Assembly (NCBI GenBank): GCA_029339505.1
Contig: JAQISU010000003.1
Location: forward strand, 15,031,001-15,095,000
Direction of reading: 5' to 3'
DNA: 64,000 bases
DNA from: Unio delphinus
Taxonomy: Eukaryota; Mollusca; Bivalvia; Unionida; Unionidae
Below are positions 48,391 through 61,718 of the stretch, piece by piece (the stretch's first letter is position 1; every line of letters starts with the position of its first letter). The notes under the pieces were generated by a model, which was not told the origin of the DNA, searched no databases, and saw nothing but the letters and a program-made list of their open reading frames with translations. Position numbers and translations under genes: made by a program.

Positions 48391-49413
48391 AGTTATGCTG
48401 CAGTATAAAGTGTCTGGATAGATTGATGGATTGATAGAAAACTAATGAAATTGAAGACTTTCATAGAGCAGAAGGCACGTCTGGGCTTCCAGTGTAATAA
48501 CCATAGCAAATATTATGTATATACCATAAACAGGTTTAGAACTAGGGGCGTTAAAGTGTAGATAATAGTTTAAGACTTAAACGACGGAATAGTAAATGGT
48601 ATTAGGAGTTATACATCTATCATGATTGGTAATGAAGCATTATGGCCTTGAAATAACAGGATGGTAGGTAGATTTATGAACCGAAAATGGATAAATATGC
48701 TACAGATGACAAATCAGAAATTGTGAATAAATGCTCATCTACAATACAGAAGGACTAGTCCAATAACTGTGCCAATTTGCAATGAGATATCTTAATGGTT
48801 TGTAAGTTTTAGTCTCAATATAAAGTGTGAAAAATGGTTGGACCAATAACATATTACTGTACAGCTGAAGAATAATGTCAATAGCAAATGGTATTTGTAC
48901 ACAACGAACTTAATGTGTACCCAATTTTATAGAGATGTCTGAAACTGATTTTGAGTTTTGCTCGAAGATGGATGTGTGTCTAATATATAAACAGATGAAA
49001 GGATGGAGAAATACTAAAAGAAAAATTAACGCAATTGACGAATATAAATAGCATGGCTACTGGTCAAATATTTTTGTGTACAAACATTACAGATATTTAG
49101 AATGATTTGAGATGTGCTCCAGAAGAGAAAATGTCTGGTGGATGAAATGAAAATCTATTAATATAAGCATAGAAAATATTGAAACTTAAAACTCCTGAGT
49201 AGAAAAAGACATTTCTGTCCTTCCAAGTCCAGTGTATGTACCTTGTGTCACATAACTATGGTTTGAGATATTTTTCTGAAAGGAACACACAGAAAATCGC
49301 ATGATAAAAATAACGACGAGAAAAAAAGAAAAGTGTTGCAATTAAACTACTTCAAACAGGAAATTGTACAAATGGACAATTAATCCGATGTTTTTACCCA
49401 TGTTGTATCTGTA

Positions 49414-49454
<41 letters not shown>

Positions 49455-51343
49455 GCAAACAACAAGTGATATTTTGTGATTTTAATATCAAGATGTCAAT
49501 AAAATTATCAATAAGAAATATTACTTTACTAATATCAAACCAAACCTTTATTATATTTTAATATAATTAATTTTTGTTTCTTCTACAATTTAAATGATTT
49601 TCAGCAACACTTATTTCTGAGAGCTGTAATTAATTTGCTCATTTTGGGAACAATAACTTCTTTTTACATCTTTCCTTGTTACCTTTCTTTCATTAATTTG
49701 TGTTTTCTTTGTTTAACTTGTTTTGTTTTAACACGTTAATCCACAGCACCGCTCTTACGGGGCAGGAGTAGTAACCTACTGCAAAGCTCTGTAGTGTCGA
49801 GGTCATGTATGATATACTAAAGTGGGTGATATTATAGAAAGGCAGACAGATTTAGTTCTACAATGATACCAAATAAACTGGACATTTTAGTTGCACTACA
49901 AAATACAGAGGGAAAAAGCTAATGTTTTGGACCCGTTTTGTTTCCACCTGAACTTCGCCCATGGTCGAAATCCGATTTTGTGTCCAGATTTTACTCTGTA
50001 TGGCCTCAGATCTAAGGCAAACCAATCTGAATTACACACATACAGGATATCCTGTGCAAAAAGTAGGATAGGGTGGACATTATTAATAAAGTCTTCTCCA
50101 TACGAAATATATTGGTCCGTTAAGGCCCCCCTTCCACCTCAAGAAAAAAAATAATAATCCAACTTCCACCTTCTGCTCATGCGCAAGCAAAACACCCACT
50201 GGAAAATATAGTTTGCAGCACAACTAGGCATTGGGCTAATGGAAAATCGTTCAGAAGTCGATATATTAGAGTCTATTCAGAAATAGTCCCCAAAATGTGT
50301 CTCCTACATGCATTTCATGCGAAAACAGCAAAAAATTCCAGGGTAAAGCATAATTTCGCTGTTATTGTTTGAACATTTAAAAGTCAAGTCTGCAGTACAA
50401 CTCCTATATCTCTTTAATGCCATAATTATAACAGCTGTATAGCTTGTTTCATGTACACCAACAAATTACAACGGTAAATAAAGTCCTGTTTAATTCATAT
50501 CCATTACTTTTCTGAAGCTTATTGACATGTCTGTGCAAAGTTATCGAAAGTTACGTAAAACCTAAGAAATGGTCAAAACTTTGGTGACATCTCACCACAA
50601 CTTTAGTAAACTTTCCCCAAACTTTCAATGAAATGTTAGTGAGATCTTGCCAAATTTCAGTGAACGTTTGCCAATGTTTTGTAGATTTGTTTGATTAGGA
50701 TTTTTAACGTAGCTTTAACAATTTTTCAGTCATATCAAAACATTTTATAAAACTCAAATATTTTAGCCAAATGTTAGTAACCTCTCACAAAAATTACAAG
50801 GAATATTCGGTCAAACTTTAAAAGCAATCTCACCAATATTTCAGTGAAATGAAAAGACATAAATGATGCCATCATGGAACAGGTTTTGTATGCAGAATAG
50901 AAAATAAGGACAAGAAAAACCTAATCTATTTTATTGTCTGTCAAAATAAAATCAATAATGAAAAAGAATTTGTATAGGATGATTTGTATGTGGACATTGT
51001 AAGCAGCTAGTTTTAGACGGAAACCTTAGGTGGAATTTCTATTTCAGGTGGAAATCTCAGATGGGATTTATTTCTCTGGTTGATTATAACATTTAGTGAT
51101 GACTACAAGAACCAATATTGACCATTTAACTTCTTTTTCAAGCCCAGAGAATGATGATTATATCACGACTACTAAAAAATCGGATATCCGCTAAAAAACG
51201 AAATAAAAAGATCAAACGCAATGTCTGGCAAATTACCTTCACGGTTAGTTAATACCTATATAGAAAGGGAAGCAACCCTCAAGCTGTAAAATTAGTATTT
51301 AATGGCATGCTGCATCTACCCATGAATGCTTAAAGATACTCAC
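48391..51343. other. Long gene-poor stretch
   Basis: AT-rich. A (TA)n run lies at about 49422-49452. Around 50570-50850 short phrases such as AACTTT-AGTGA-ATCTC-CCAAA recur in a loose pattern. Open frames (for example 49891-50154) have no recognised domain. Confidence 0.5.
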
Positions 51344-51562
51344 CTATCCTCATAATCAGTTCAACGACGTGTCTTGCTGTCATGACATAATTGGGTCCAA
51401 CACGAAATCCTGTGCCAGATCCACAAGAAGTTTTGATTATGCCAATGGATTTGGCAAGTTCTGCAAGCATTTTATGGATAAACACTGTCACAGTCTGATC
51501 AATCTCAGCTTTCAAATTCCCTTTTTGAGGCACCTCAGGTTCACCCTGTACTCGAATGTTTT
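51344..51562 (-). CDS. Trypsin-like protease exon with catalytic His
   Basis: The exon lies between an acceptor-like GGGACGTTAG and a strong donor GTGAGT (51343-51338). It encodes TVTVFIHKMLAELAKSIGII, then CGSGTGFRVGPNYVMTARHVV. The G-S-G-T-G-F-x-V block followed by T-A-R-H-V-V matches the beta-strand and catalytic His of chymotrypsin/HtrA-fold peptidases, where T-A-A/N-H-V-V is common. The Asp and Ser parts would lie in other exons, which are not seen here; LINE copy 4 lies 330 bp upstream. It may be a real host gene exon or an isolated remnant. Confidence 0.55.
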
Positions 51563-51897
51563 CTAACGTCCCTGTTTGTGTAAAACAGAATGATGCTGAA
51601 GAACATGATACTTATGTCTCAATGTATACTATGCGTAGACCCATGAATAAAATGGTGATGCTGAAAGAAGCGAATTGTGCTATTAATTTATGATTGAAAT
51701 TGATGTTAGTGGATTAGAGGCAAGTTGGACCTAACCGTTTGTTCTAAAATTCCATACTACTCCAGCAAATATATTGTGTCCCTTTGCAGCTGTTTGTTAT
51801 AGCTATTACATGTACTTCTAAGCTATTAGGAGGACATTCATTCAACTTGGCAGTCAGTGTCAACCTTTGGTATATTGCAGACAGTCTGAACCAAAAT
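51563..51897. other. Spacer between protease exon and LINE copy 4
   Basis: AT-rich, no recognised feature. Confidence 0.4.
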
Positions 51898-52100
51898 GAC
51901 TTCCTAGAAGGCGGTGGCTCAACGGGTCAATCGGGGGGTAATTTTACTGACCCTAGAAATTGGCGACTTCAGGGTCATCCAAAGGTAATTTTATCAACTG
52001 AGTATGGCATCTGTGTATCCTTGGCACTTTAAAAGTGTCCCCTTGTTGGGCTCCTTGGTGGGTGGGGAGCACGGGTGCTGAATTTTAAAATCTTGCCATC

Positions 52101-53261
52101 ATGGAAAAAAAATCCAATAAACGTACTAAACCACTGTCTGACTCTGATGAAGAACCACGTGGCGTGGAATCATTTCCACGCTTCATGGTTATTCAATCAA
52201 AAGATGATGCTAAACCGCTTTCAGGTTTATCTCCATTTATTATCGAGAAAACCATTACGGGATCGATTGGCACACCAAAAAGTGTGAAAAAACTAAAATC
52301 GGGTTGCCTTCTTGTAGAGTGTGAGCGAAAGGGGCAAACAGACAATATCATGAAAATGAAAACATTCTTTGATATTCCAGTGACCTCATTCGCCCACACT
52401 ACACTGAATTCGTCCAAAGGCGTAATACGATGTCGTGACTTGGCTGGAGTCACCGACGCAGATATCATCGAAGGGATGAAACATGAAGGTGTCACTGCAG
52501 TGCGAAGAATACGTATTAAACGTAATAACGCCCTGCAGGACACCAATACATTTGTACTCACCTTTAATAAACCGACAGTGCCCAAAGTGGTCAAGGTTGG
52601 GTTTTTACAAGTAAAGGTCGAGATCTACATTCCAAACCCCCTTCGATGCTATAAGTGTCAAAAATACGGCCATCACGAAGATCGATGTTCCAGAGCCAAG
52701 GTATGTGGCCGATGCGGAGAACACTCTCATCAGGAAGCTGATTGTAGAGCAACTACGCATTGTGTCAACTGTGGCAAGGAACATCACGCCAGTTCCAAAG
52801 ATTGTGATACATGGAAACAGGAGAAGGAAATTCAGAGGGTAAAGTTTACTTCGAACATTCCCTACCCAGAGGCCAGAAAGCTTGTCCAGGCAAAAACATC
52901 CCTTCCTGGCCCATCCTTCTCCACAGTCGTAAAGCACAATCCAAAAAGCACGAAGGACGCCCAAACACAGACGGATCAGCCCGATTCAACCACATGTGCC
53001 AACATCCCTAATTATAAGCCACAGAAAAGCACAACATCAACTCAGACAACAACTAATAACAATCCACCACCAAAATCACCAAGACAGAAACACAAAGCAC
53101 AAACAAATAAACAGCAAAAGGGGTCAGATGACCCCATTAAACTGTACAACAGGTTTGGAGACTTTGAGAGCATGGATGCAGAAGAAACTGCTCCGTGTAC
53201 TCAAAGTAGCTCCAAACCTAATAAAACTAAATATACTCCCGTACTTCCTCCAGACAAATAA
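52101..53261 (+). CDS. LINE copy 4 ORF1, intact CCHC protein
   Basis: The only unbroken ORF1 in the window, 386 residues from MEKKSNKRTKPL. Residues about 25-170 form the presumed RRM-like part, about 183-233 the three CCHC knuckles, and the rest is a polar tail rich in Q, T and N. It ends about 60 bp before the ORF2 start. The protein would bind the LINE RNA; without an active ORF2 in this copy it could only act in trans. Confidence 0.9.
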   Translation: MEKKSNKRTKPLSDSDEEPRGVESFPRFMVIQSKDDAKPLSGLSPFIIEKTITGSIGTPKSVKKLKSGCLLVECERKGQTDNIMKMKTFFDIPVTSFAHTTLNSSKGVIRCRDLAGVTDADIIEGMKHEGVTAVRRIRIKRNNALQDTNTFVLTFNKPTVPKVVKVGFLQVKVEIYIPNPLRCYKCQKYGHHEDRCSRAKVCGRCGEHSHQEADCRATTHCVNCGKEHHASSKDCDTWKQEKEIQRVKFTSNIPYPEARKLVQAKTSLPGPSFSTVVKHNPKSTKDAQTQTDQPDSTTCANIPNYKPQKSTTSTQTTTNNNPPPKSPRQKHKAQTNKQQKGSDDPIKLYNRFGDFESMDAEETAPCTQSSSKPNKTKYTPVLPPDK

Positions 53262-53323
53262 CAACACATGCTTCCACCGCGAATAGTCTAACCTAGTTCC
53301 AGAATCTCCAGCATAACATTAGA

Positions 53324-56300
53324 ATGAAGAACACCATCATACAATGGAATTGTCGAGGACTTAAAACAAACTACAATGATATTCTTCTGCTTTTAAATGA
53401 ACACGATCCTGCTGTACTATGTTTACAGGAAACATTCCTGAAAGAGACAGATAAAATTACTTTCAAAAACCGCTGGTCGATGTTAAACCTTTCTTGTTTT
53501 TGAACATGTAACGTATTGTATGGCGCTAAATAGCCTAAAAGTGCTGGTGCGCCGTTAAAATTCAAGTAAACAAACAAACAAACAAACAAACTTTCAAAAA
53601 CTTTTCCCTGTTTAATGCGTACTTTCAAAACGCAGACAGGGCCTCAGGAGGAGTCTCTATTGCTGTGAACAATAGAGCCCCTCACAGAGTCGTTCCTTTA
53701 AACACAAATTTACAAGCCATTGCTGTAAGTGTCACTCTACATCGAGTGATTACTTTTTGTTCCATTTACTTACCACCAAACACCAACCTAGTACAAAAGG
53801 AATTAGACAATCTTGTTGAACAACTTCCCGCGCCCTTCGTTTTACTCGGGGATTTTAATGCCCATAACATTTTATGGGGATCAAATCACATAAACGACAG
53901 AGGCCATAAAATAGAAGATTTCATTTCTAGAATTGATGATACAATTCCACAATGGAATATAAAGAAGGCCGATTGGGCTATGTTTGAAGCATTATGTAAA
54001 ACTAGACTAAATAATGATACAGTATTCAACGCTGTTAATCCTATACAGCATTTTACCTCCATTCTAATTTCAATTGCAGATGAATCCATTCCCAAGTCCT
54101 CAACGAACAGTAAGAGATCGCAAAAACCTTGGGTAACCAAGGAATGCAAAGAAGCCATTAGACAACGCCGAGAAGCATTAAAAACATTCAACACTCGTCC
54201 AACGCCCGAAAATTTAAATAAATATCGTATTGCCCGGGCTAAAACTCGACGCACAATCAAAGAATGTAAGCGTGCATCCTGGAAGAAATATATTTCTTCT
54301 TTAAACTCTCGTTCCTCAATGAAACAAGTTTGGGATACTATTCGGAAAATAAATGGAAAAAGGAAACACAATTCTATTCGACACCTAAAAATAAACAATA
54401 TCAATTTCAGTTCGAAACGTGACATAACAAATATTCTTGCCGATAGTTTTTCGAAAAACTCATCATCATCTAATTATTCAGATGCCTTTAGAAGATTAAA
54501 ATCTCAAAAAGAAAAGACACGTTTAAAATTTACATCGAACAACACTGAAAATTATAACCAGCTGTTTTCTTTATTGGAGCTTAGGGAGGCATTAGACAAG
54601 GCCCATGATACATCCGCTGGGCCTGACGAAGTACATTACCAGTTCTTGAAACACCTCCCAGAATCTTCTCTGACATTGCTTCTTAAAATCTTTAATGATT
54701 TATGGATTGCTGGTAATGTACCTAAGAGCTGGAAAGAAGCAACAGTGATACCGATTCCCAAACCAGACAAAGATAACGAAGATCCTAACAGCTATCGGCC
54801 TATTGCATTGACAAGCTGCATATGCAAAACAATGGAACGAATGATTAATTCTCGGCTTGTATGGTACTTGGAAAGTAATAATTTAATTTCTCCTTTCCAA
54901 AGTGGCTTCCGTTCTGGTCGTAGTACTAACGATCATCTGGTTAGACTGGAAACATTTATTCGCGATGCATTTATCAAGAAGGAACATTTAGTAGCGGTCT
55001 TCTTTGATTTAGAAAAGGCCTATGATACAACATGGAAGTACGGGATACTAAATGACCTGCACGATCTAGGTCTAAAAGGCCGTCTGCCCGCTTTCATCTC
55101 CAGTTTTCTCTCCGACAGAGAATTCAAAGTACGCGTGGGCGCTACCGTCTCCGATATGCACCAGCAAGAGATGGGTGTGCCCCAGGGCAGTATTTTATCT
55201 GTGACGCTATTTAATATCAAAATCAATAGTATCACTAAGTGCTTAACTCCCGGTGTGGACTGCTCTTTATATGTAGACGATTTTTTAATTTGTTATCGAT
55301 CAAAGCACATGCATACAATTGAAAGGCAACTTCAACAAAATATCAATAAGATCCACCATTGGGCCAGTAATAACGGTTTTAAATTCTCTAAATCGAAAAC
55401 AGTATGCATGCATTTCTGTCAATTGCGAAGACATCATGATGACCCTAAACTCACGCTGGACGGAACACTTATTCCAGTTGTTGAGGAAACGAAGTTTTTG
55501 GGTATTATCTTCGACAGAAAACTGACTTTTATACCACAAATCAAGAATTTAAAAGCTAAATGCTTAAAAGCTTTAAATTTACTAAAAGTAATTGCGCACA
55601 CTGACTGGGGTGCTGATAAAAAAGTCCTCCTCAATTTGTATAGAACATTTATCCGTTCTATACTAGACTATGGATGCATTGTTTATGGTTCAGCTAGGAA
55701 GTCTTATTTGAAAATGCTTGACCCAATTCATCATCAGGGAATAAGACTTGCTCTAGGAGCATTCAAGACATCTCCATGCGAAAGCCTTCTCGCGGAAGCG
55801 AATGAACCACCCTTATCGCACCGCAGAGAAATGCTTTCTATACAGTACGCTCTTAGGTTAAGATCAAATCCTCTGAACCCTGCTTTTTCGGCTGTTTTTC
55901 AACCAAAATACAAAACTTTGTACGAAAACAAACCAAATGCCATACCTTCATTTGGCATCAGAATGTCATCCAGTTTTGACACTATCAAAATTAATCTCCC
56001 TACAGTTCAGAATACATTTGTCTCGGAAACACCACCTTGGCTCCTTAAGCAACCCAAAGTGATTTTTACGTTGCACGATGGAAGAAAATCTGAGACGAAT
56101 CTTGCCGTTTTCCAGAACTCTTATCATGAACTCCTCAACAATTTTAAAAACTACACAAAAATTTTTACTGATGGATCAAAAGTTGATGACAAGGCTGCTG
56201 CAGCCTTTGTTAGTGGCAAGCACATAACCAAAGTGCGCTTGCCAAACGATGCGTCCATATTTTCAGCGGAAATCAGAGCAATAGATCTTGCTCTGAAATT

Positions 56301-56583
56301 TATTGAACAAAAGCGCATTTTAAATAGCATTATTTTCTGTGACTCTCTGTCAGTACTTCAGTCGCTACACCATAGAAAACTGGATAATCCATTACTAGTC
56401 GATATTCTCGTCAAAAACTCTGAGCTTAGTTAGTCCTACAACATAGTATACTGTTGGCTACCTAGCCATATTGGTATTAGAGGTAATGAAGAAGCAGACC
56501 GGGCTGCTAAGATGGCTCTATCCCAAGAACCATCGGATTTTAAATTACCTTTTACTGATTTTAAACCTTGTATCAAAAAGTAC
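53324..56583 (+). pseudogene. LINE copy 4 ORF2, broken and truncated
   Basis: The ATG at 53324 opens with QWNCRGL (Asn kept). The nested insertion at 53471-53589 breaks the frame. From 53665 a 922-codon frame is open, the longest in the window. It lacks 180 bases of the endonuclease (relative to copy 1 positions 7436-7615), including SSDHFPI, yet stays in frame. RT motifs FFDLEKAYD, VPQGSILS and YVDDF are intact, as are TDGS, SAEIRAID and CDSLS of RNase H. A TAG at 56431-56433 replaces a Lys codon. Confidence 0.9.
53471..53589 (+). mobile_element. 119-bp nested insertion, same site as in copy 1
   Basis: Flanked by ACTTTCAAAAAC at 53459-53470 and 53590-53601. Sequence and junctions match the insertion at 6976-7094. 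Confidence 0.92.
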
Positions 56584-59500
56584 AAATATTGTAATAAATT
56601 TGGAATATGCGCATTTGATAGCGCCCCGTCTTAAGGAATTAGTTTTGTGTGATTATTTGTGTAATTGTTGGAATTCGGTGCCATGGAAATATTCTTAGCC
56701 CGAAATAATTAGCCAGTTATTAGGAACAAACGTCACAGAGTAGAGTGATAGTGAGTTTGAATGATGCCATGGTTCACTAGTAGCGAATTCAAGTGCAATC
56801 GGAATGACAGTCCCTGTACCATAGGCCATATTAAAACCTAGTGGTATATATTTGTGGTATGACTGCGATGGCAGTATTTACGGTAGGAAACCGGTAAATT
56901 ACACAAGGGAATCAATAAGAAGGGACTTAGCAGATACCGTTTAGGTCGCCATAGGGGTAAATAGTTGGAGTTACATTGGCGAAATGTGTCGGGGAAAGCG
57001 TACTTTGACTGGCCTAAGGTGGCGGAGCAAAATAGTTCCCAAGGCGAGGAGAAACTAGTGTGGTTTCTACGGCTCGAACGGCTGGCGGTACGGAAACCTG
57101 ATGAAGATTAACCTGTGGTCTAGAATTGATTAGAGTAAAATTTAGTATATAAAAATAGACACGTCTGACTCTAATTTACAACTGAAGTTGTATAGAAGCC
57201 TTTGGAAACGTGTGGTAAACAATATGGCTTCTAGCGAGAATCGCGCCAGGGTTTGACAGCCGCTCGGTCAAGTAAATACCCCTTTGCGTGTAACAATATC
57301 TTCCCTAGTGACCATATCCGATGGATATTATTTCTGTATAGAAGTACCCATACATCAAGACAAACATTTTATATAATTTCATTACGTTTTACCCAGATAT
57401 ATTTGATCCTGGTGAATTGGCCATTTGTCTCTGCTCTGGTTTGGTTTTTGATGTAGTACAATGTAACTGGGTACTATTAGGGATTGAGTTTAGGTATAAT
57501 CGATTAGTTTAATCACGTTTTTTTTTTTCCATCCTCCACCCCCAACAAAACCTTCCAATCCCATCACCTTCTATCCGAGTTTGACTTGAATCTCTTTTGA
57601 TGTAAGTCCTTCCAGGTTACCCACTTTATTATTTTATAGTACAGTTTACATTACACATATAATCCAAACCACCCTCTTGACCCCGACCTCCCCCACCCTA
57701 TTATATTTTGATCATAGCTTTAATGATGGTCTAGTATATAGACCCAAATTCACCAATGAGGCGAAATTAGACATATAAAAATGGAAGAAAAAAATGATCT
57801 AGAAACAACAACTTTATTCGCCTATTTTACAGAGAAATATCTGAAATATAAACTGTAAAAAGTTCAACAACACCAATTGACCAATATTTTGTTTATATTT
57901 ACTCACAAATATGGTCTCAAAACCTTAATTCTCAAGCAAAATACAAAATATAAATATAAAATCAAACAAAATAACTTATGTATTTTATAAAATGTTTTAG
58001 TAACGTAGAATGGTAACGTATATGTCGTAGTGTAAAACACGGAAATATTTTGAAGTTCAAACGACTTAAATGTACACTTTTGTGTGCAATTAAAAAGGCC
58101 TGAACTTATATAGTCTCACATATAGAAAACAACATTTTTAGCCGATGAAAGTGAGGGGACTGTTTTCGTATAGTGTTTATGTAACGTATGTATTTCACTA
58201 ACGTGAAGCAAATCCATTGTTAAATAATTCCATTTCGGAATCAGGTATTTTGAATAGTCGACCCATTAATAATATGATATAGAACACGGCGTCTTTTTAG
58301 AGAATAAGACTGTTTTGATGCCTTTATTTCATACAAAACTGCATTGCACACAATCGCATGCCACGTTTTCGTACCCAATGTCCAAGCTTTTATAATGTCA
58401 TTTGCAATACCGTTATCATTCTGTTTTCAATTTTTCATTGCCGGTACGAGTTCATATATGGGTTACCCTAGAGTCTGATGGGATTTGTTTTTAAACTTAC
58501 GTCATACTGAAGTTTACATAAGAAGCACTCTAGAGCCAAGCGGGAATTTAACATTGTGGGTTCCTGGAGCCTAACGGGAATTTAACATTGTGGGAATGAT
58601 TATGTTATTTTTCAAATTAAACTCTAATACGCCACATTTACAATCCAGCTACCTGTTTTGTTTTTATTGCAATACACACATCCCATAATCCAGCAACCAC
58701 ATTTTGATCACTATCCAAAGACACAGCCTATATTCCAGCAATCTGATCAGGGACGTCTTGTGGGGAGGGCAGGGGATTGGGGCATTTGCTCCGCCCCCAC
58801 CCCACCCCAATTTGCATGTGCTGTAAAATTGCTGTTGCCTATATACGAAAATTAACAAGCCCATAAAGTCCCCCCCCCCCCTCCAACATTTAAATGACGT
58901 TTATGAACGTGAGAGGTTGATGGTTGGGTGGATTAAATTTCCTTATGGGTCTGTATTTGTTTGTGATTTATTTTAGTTTATTTCTACTTGACAATATTCT
59001 GTCCTTGTTCAATGCCTCGCAAGCAAACACAAATTTGTACCGTTCCCCCCACCCCCATATCAATTGTCCTTAGAGGCTATAAAAGAAAGCTTTATATAAA
59101 TTCACTCTCTTTGATTTAAAATCAGGCACATATATTAAAAGTGAAAAATAATAAGGTGTAAGAGATGGGGATGTGATTAGAGATCATGACAAACAAATAT
59201 CTTAAGGTATGCACAGTTTATTGTAATGATGAAACTGACTGTTTTCAAGTATAATGAGAGTGAACAATCTTTTTTGTTGATACTGAGAATCTACCCACTG
59301 CGTAAAGTTAACATTGCAAAATGTGAGGTAACTTGTATCATTTGTTTGAAAAATGTTAAAAAAAATCTGCTCAAGTACTCGTATATAAATAGAAGCTAAT
59401 TAGTTTCATATCATTATGAGGTCAGTCAAGTTTTGAGCTATTATGCTGATGATATCTCAAGCCAAAAGAACATTTAAAATGTCAGAAAACTGTATTGTCT

Positions 59501-60576
59501 CAATGATAATAAAAAAAAACGTTATCAAATATAAAAAACCAAGATCAAGTGAATTGGATATTACTCATCTATATGACATGCTTTAATAGTCCAATGCAAG
59601 AACAATTAGCCAATATATCAGGGTGTGTATAATAATTTCTGTTGAACTTCTGTTGTATTTTCATCCATATTTTATTGCACACAAACATTATCGGTCCAGT
59701 ATTAAAAAGACCAATATTCCAGATGTAAAAGTTATTGTAAAAGTTGGTCAAATTCTGTATTTTGCTCAGATAAGCTGTGTAAATGTTCTTTAAACATTTT
59801 TTAGTAAGACCATCCATATTTGATGATTTCCAATATGTCTGCTGTAGTGGCCATATTGGATACTTGAGCAGAACTACTTTCATTTAGGACCAACTAGACA
59901 TCATAAGGGCTGTTCCAGTAAAATACACTTTGGACCCAGGAAAAACAGTCAACATGGAGCAGTCACCCATATATGCAATATCTATTTTTTGCATTGTTTT
60001 CGTATGAATTCTGAATACTTTGATTAACCTGGGGTATATTTTTGATAAACTGCTTTCCCTGGTAATGTGTACGTTAAAGTGGAACAGCCTACGAAGAATT
60101 CTGCTGAAAACATCATATCAATAGAGCTTTCCAGTCAGAAGGAATAACAAAAACAACTCATAAATAAATCAGTATGAACATATTTTAGGAATGACAATTC
60201 CAACTACTAGTAAATATAATTAGTAAGTAAGATAAATTTTATATAAACTGTTCAATCTTTTTATAGGGACTGAACTATATGTCTTAGAACTGCCCCTGAC
60301 CAGCACATTGGTACCAAGCCTAGAATACTGTATATTCCCTAATTAAAGGCCACGGAAATGTTACATTTTCCAAATGGGGGGGGGGGGGGGGGGAGAAGGA
60401 TGTTTATTTGAGCACAATAATGAAAGCTAAAGTTGTTCATTTGATGCGCTCTAATAATGACCACATCTTTCTGCCACTAAATTCTGTCATCAGCTCAGCC
60501 AAAATGATCAATTGATCCACACATTTTCCGACTCAGCAGCCGGTTGAAGTAGGACTTGTAAGTCTCTGAACATGCT
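56584..60576. other. Gene-poor stretch with a GC-richer island
   Basis: The part from 56600 to 57300 is clearly richer in G, C and CG than its surroundings and ends with a TATA-like GTATATAAAAATAG at about 57147; it may be promoter or LTR sequence, but no matching second copy lies in the window. A 33-bp direct repeat (CGGGAATTTAACATTGTGGG) lies at about 58540-58595. A G-run is at 60378-60393. The minus-strand open frame at 59569-59883 has no domain. Confidence 0.45.
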
Positions 60577-60720
60577 CATTTGTATAAATACGTCTTATCA
60601 TGAAAAAAAATAAATGTTCAACTAGTATGTTTTACCATCTGATGAAGGTGTCAACATACACATACCAGCCAGTGAATCATAAAAATCACTTTTATGTGAA
60701 AGATTTTTTTTCCCATTAAC

Positions 60721-60898
60721 TTAGCTGCTTCCTTGTGATCACTTCTTTCAAAACATAATCCCCATGACACAACAAAAAAATTGTAATTGTTAGCATCACT
60801 GGTGTAAATGATTTTATGCAAGGCAATTTTATTATCGACACAAAGAAACGTGTATGAAGGATGGAGCATGTAAACTTTCAGATTTAACATAATTATGC
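60721..60898 (-). CDS. Exon-like frame in tandem unit 1, unidentified protein
   Basis: A good acceptor TTTATTTTCAG opens the frame, which encodes LNLKVYMLHPSYTFLCVDNK, then IALHKIIYTSDANNYNFF and VSWGLCFERSDHKEAAK, followed by a weaker donor GTTAAT. The composition looks like a real protein exon. Family unknown. Unit 2 repeats it (61541-61718), and unit 3 repeats the coding part without the acceptor. Confidence 0.4.
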
Positions 60899-61540
60899 CT
60901 GAAAATAAAGGAAACAAAGGAAACTGATGTATAATAAACACAATACACACAATATTGCAGGTTTGCAAGCTCTGGTGTAAATATGAACAATTCTATATAC
61001 ATAGCATAATAAGGCCAGAGCTAGAAATCAAGTTTAGTAACATCCTATATTTTTGACTGAAAAACGTACAAGTTGGCAGATTTTATTTTGGTTATTCGCA
61101 GTGCAAACATTTTTTCATTTAAAGACTACATAACTAAACAAGAATTTTGCATAATACATTAAACACTAAGCAAAGACACTTATGAAATAAAATGCATCAC
61201 AGGATCTGACTTTTCAAATGTGTTTATATACAGCAAAGCCTGTTTATAATGTTTCACATGGACTGGAATTTTTAGAACATTATATCTGAGACATATATCC
61301 AAATTCATCTTTTTTTTCTTTGAATGGTTTCTGTATTATTTCATGTGAATGACATTGGATATACAAGTAGCAAACAATTTATTCTGGTGCAATATACATT
61401 TGTATAAATACGTCTTATCATGAAAAAAAATAAATGTTCAACTAGTATGTTTTACCATCTGATGAAGGTGTCAACATACACATACCAGCCAGTGAATCAT
61501 AAAAATCACTTTTATGTGAAAGTTTTTTTTTTCCATTAAC

Positions 61541-61718
61541 TTAGCTGCTTCCTTGTGATCACTTCTTTCAAAACATAATCCCCATGACACACCAAAAAAA
61601 TTGTAATTGTTAGCATCACTGGTGTAAATGATTTTATGCAAGGCAATTTTATTATCGACACAAAGAAACGTGTATGAAGGATGGAGCATGTAAACTTTCA
61701 GATTTAACATAATTATGC
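61541..61718 (-). CDS. Exon-like frame in tandem unit 2
   Basis: Same frame, acceptor and donor as in unit 1. The main protein change is Val to Gly before VSWGLCFERS. Retention of the open frame in both complete units agrees with, but does not prove, coding function; the duplication may simply be young. Confidence 0.4.

Larger units (their letters stand above)
51898..56583 (+). mobile_element. LINE copy 4, truncated at both ends
   Basis: Starts inside the 5'UTR at GACTTCCTAGAAGG and stops inside ORF2 at ATCAAAAAGTAC, without 3'UTR or tail. Loss of the 3' end is not explained by ordinary target-primed insertion and points to a later deletion or a partial duplication. It shares the 119-bp nested insertion and many single-base variants with copy 1. 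Confidence 0.93.

Noticed and set aside
59569..59883. 104-codon minus-strand ORF
   Set aside because: No recognisable domain or splice signals; includes a GCCATATTGGAT-type repeat phrase.
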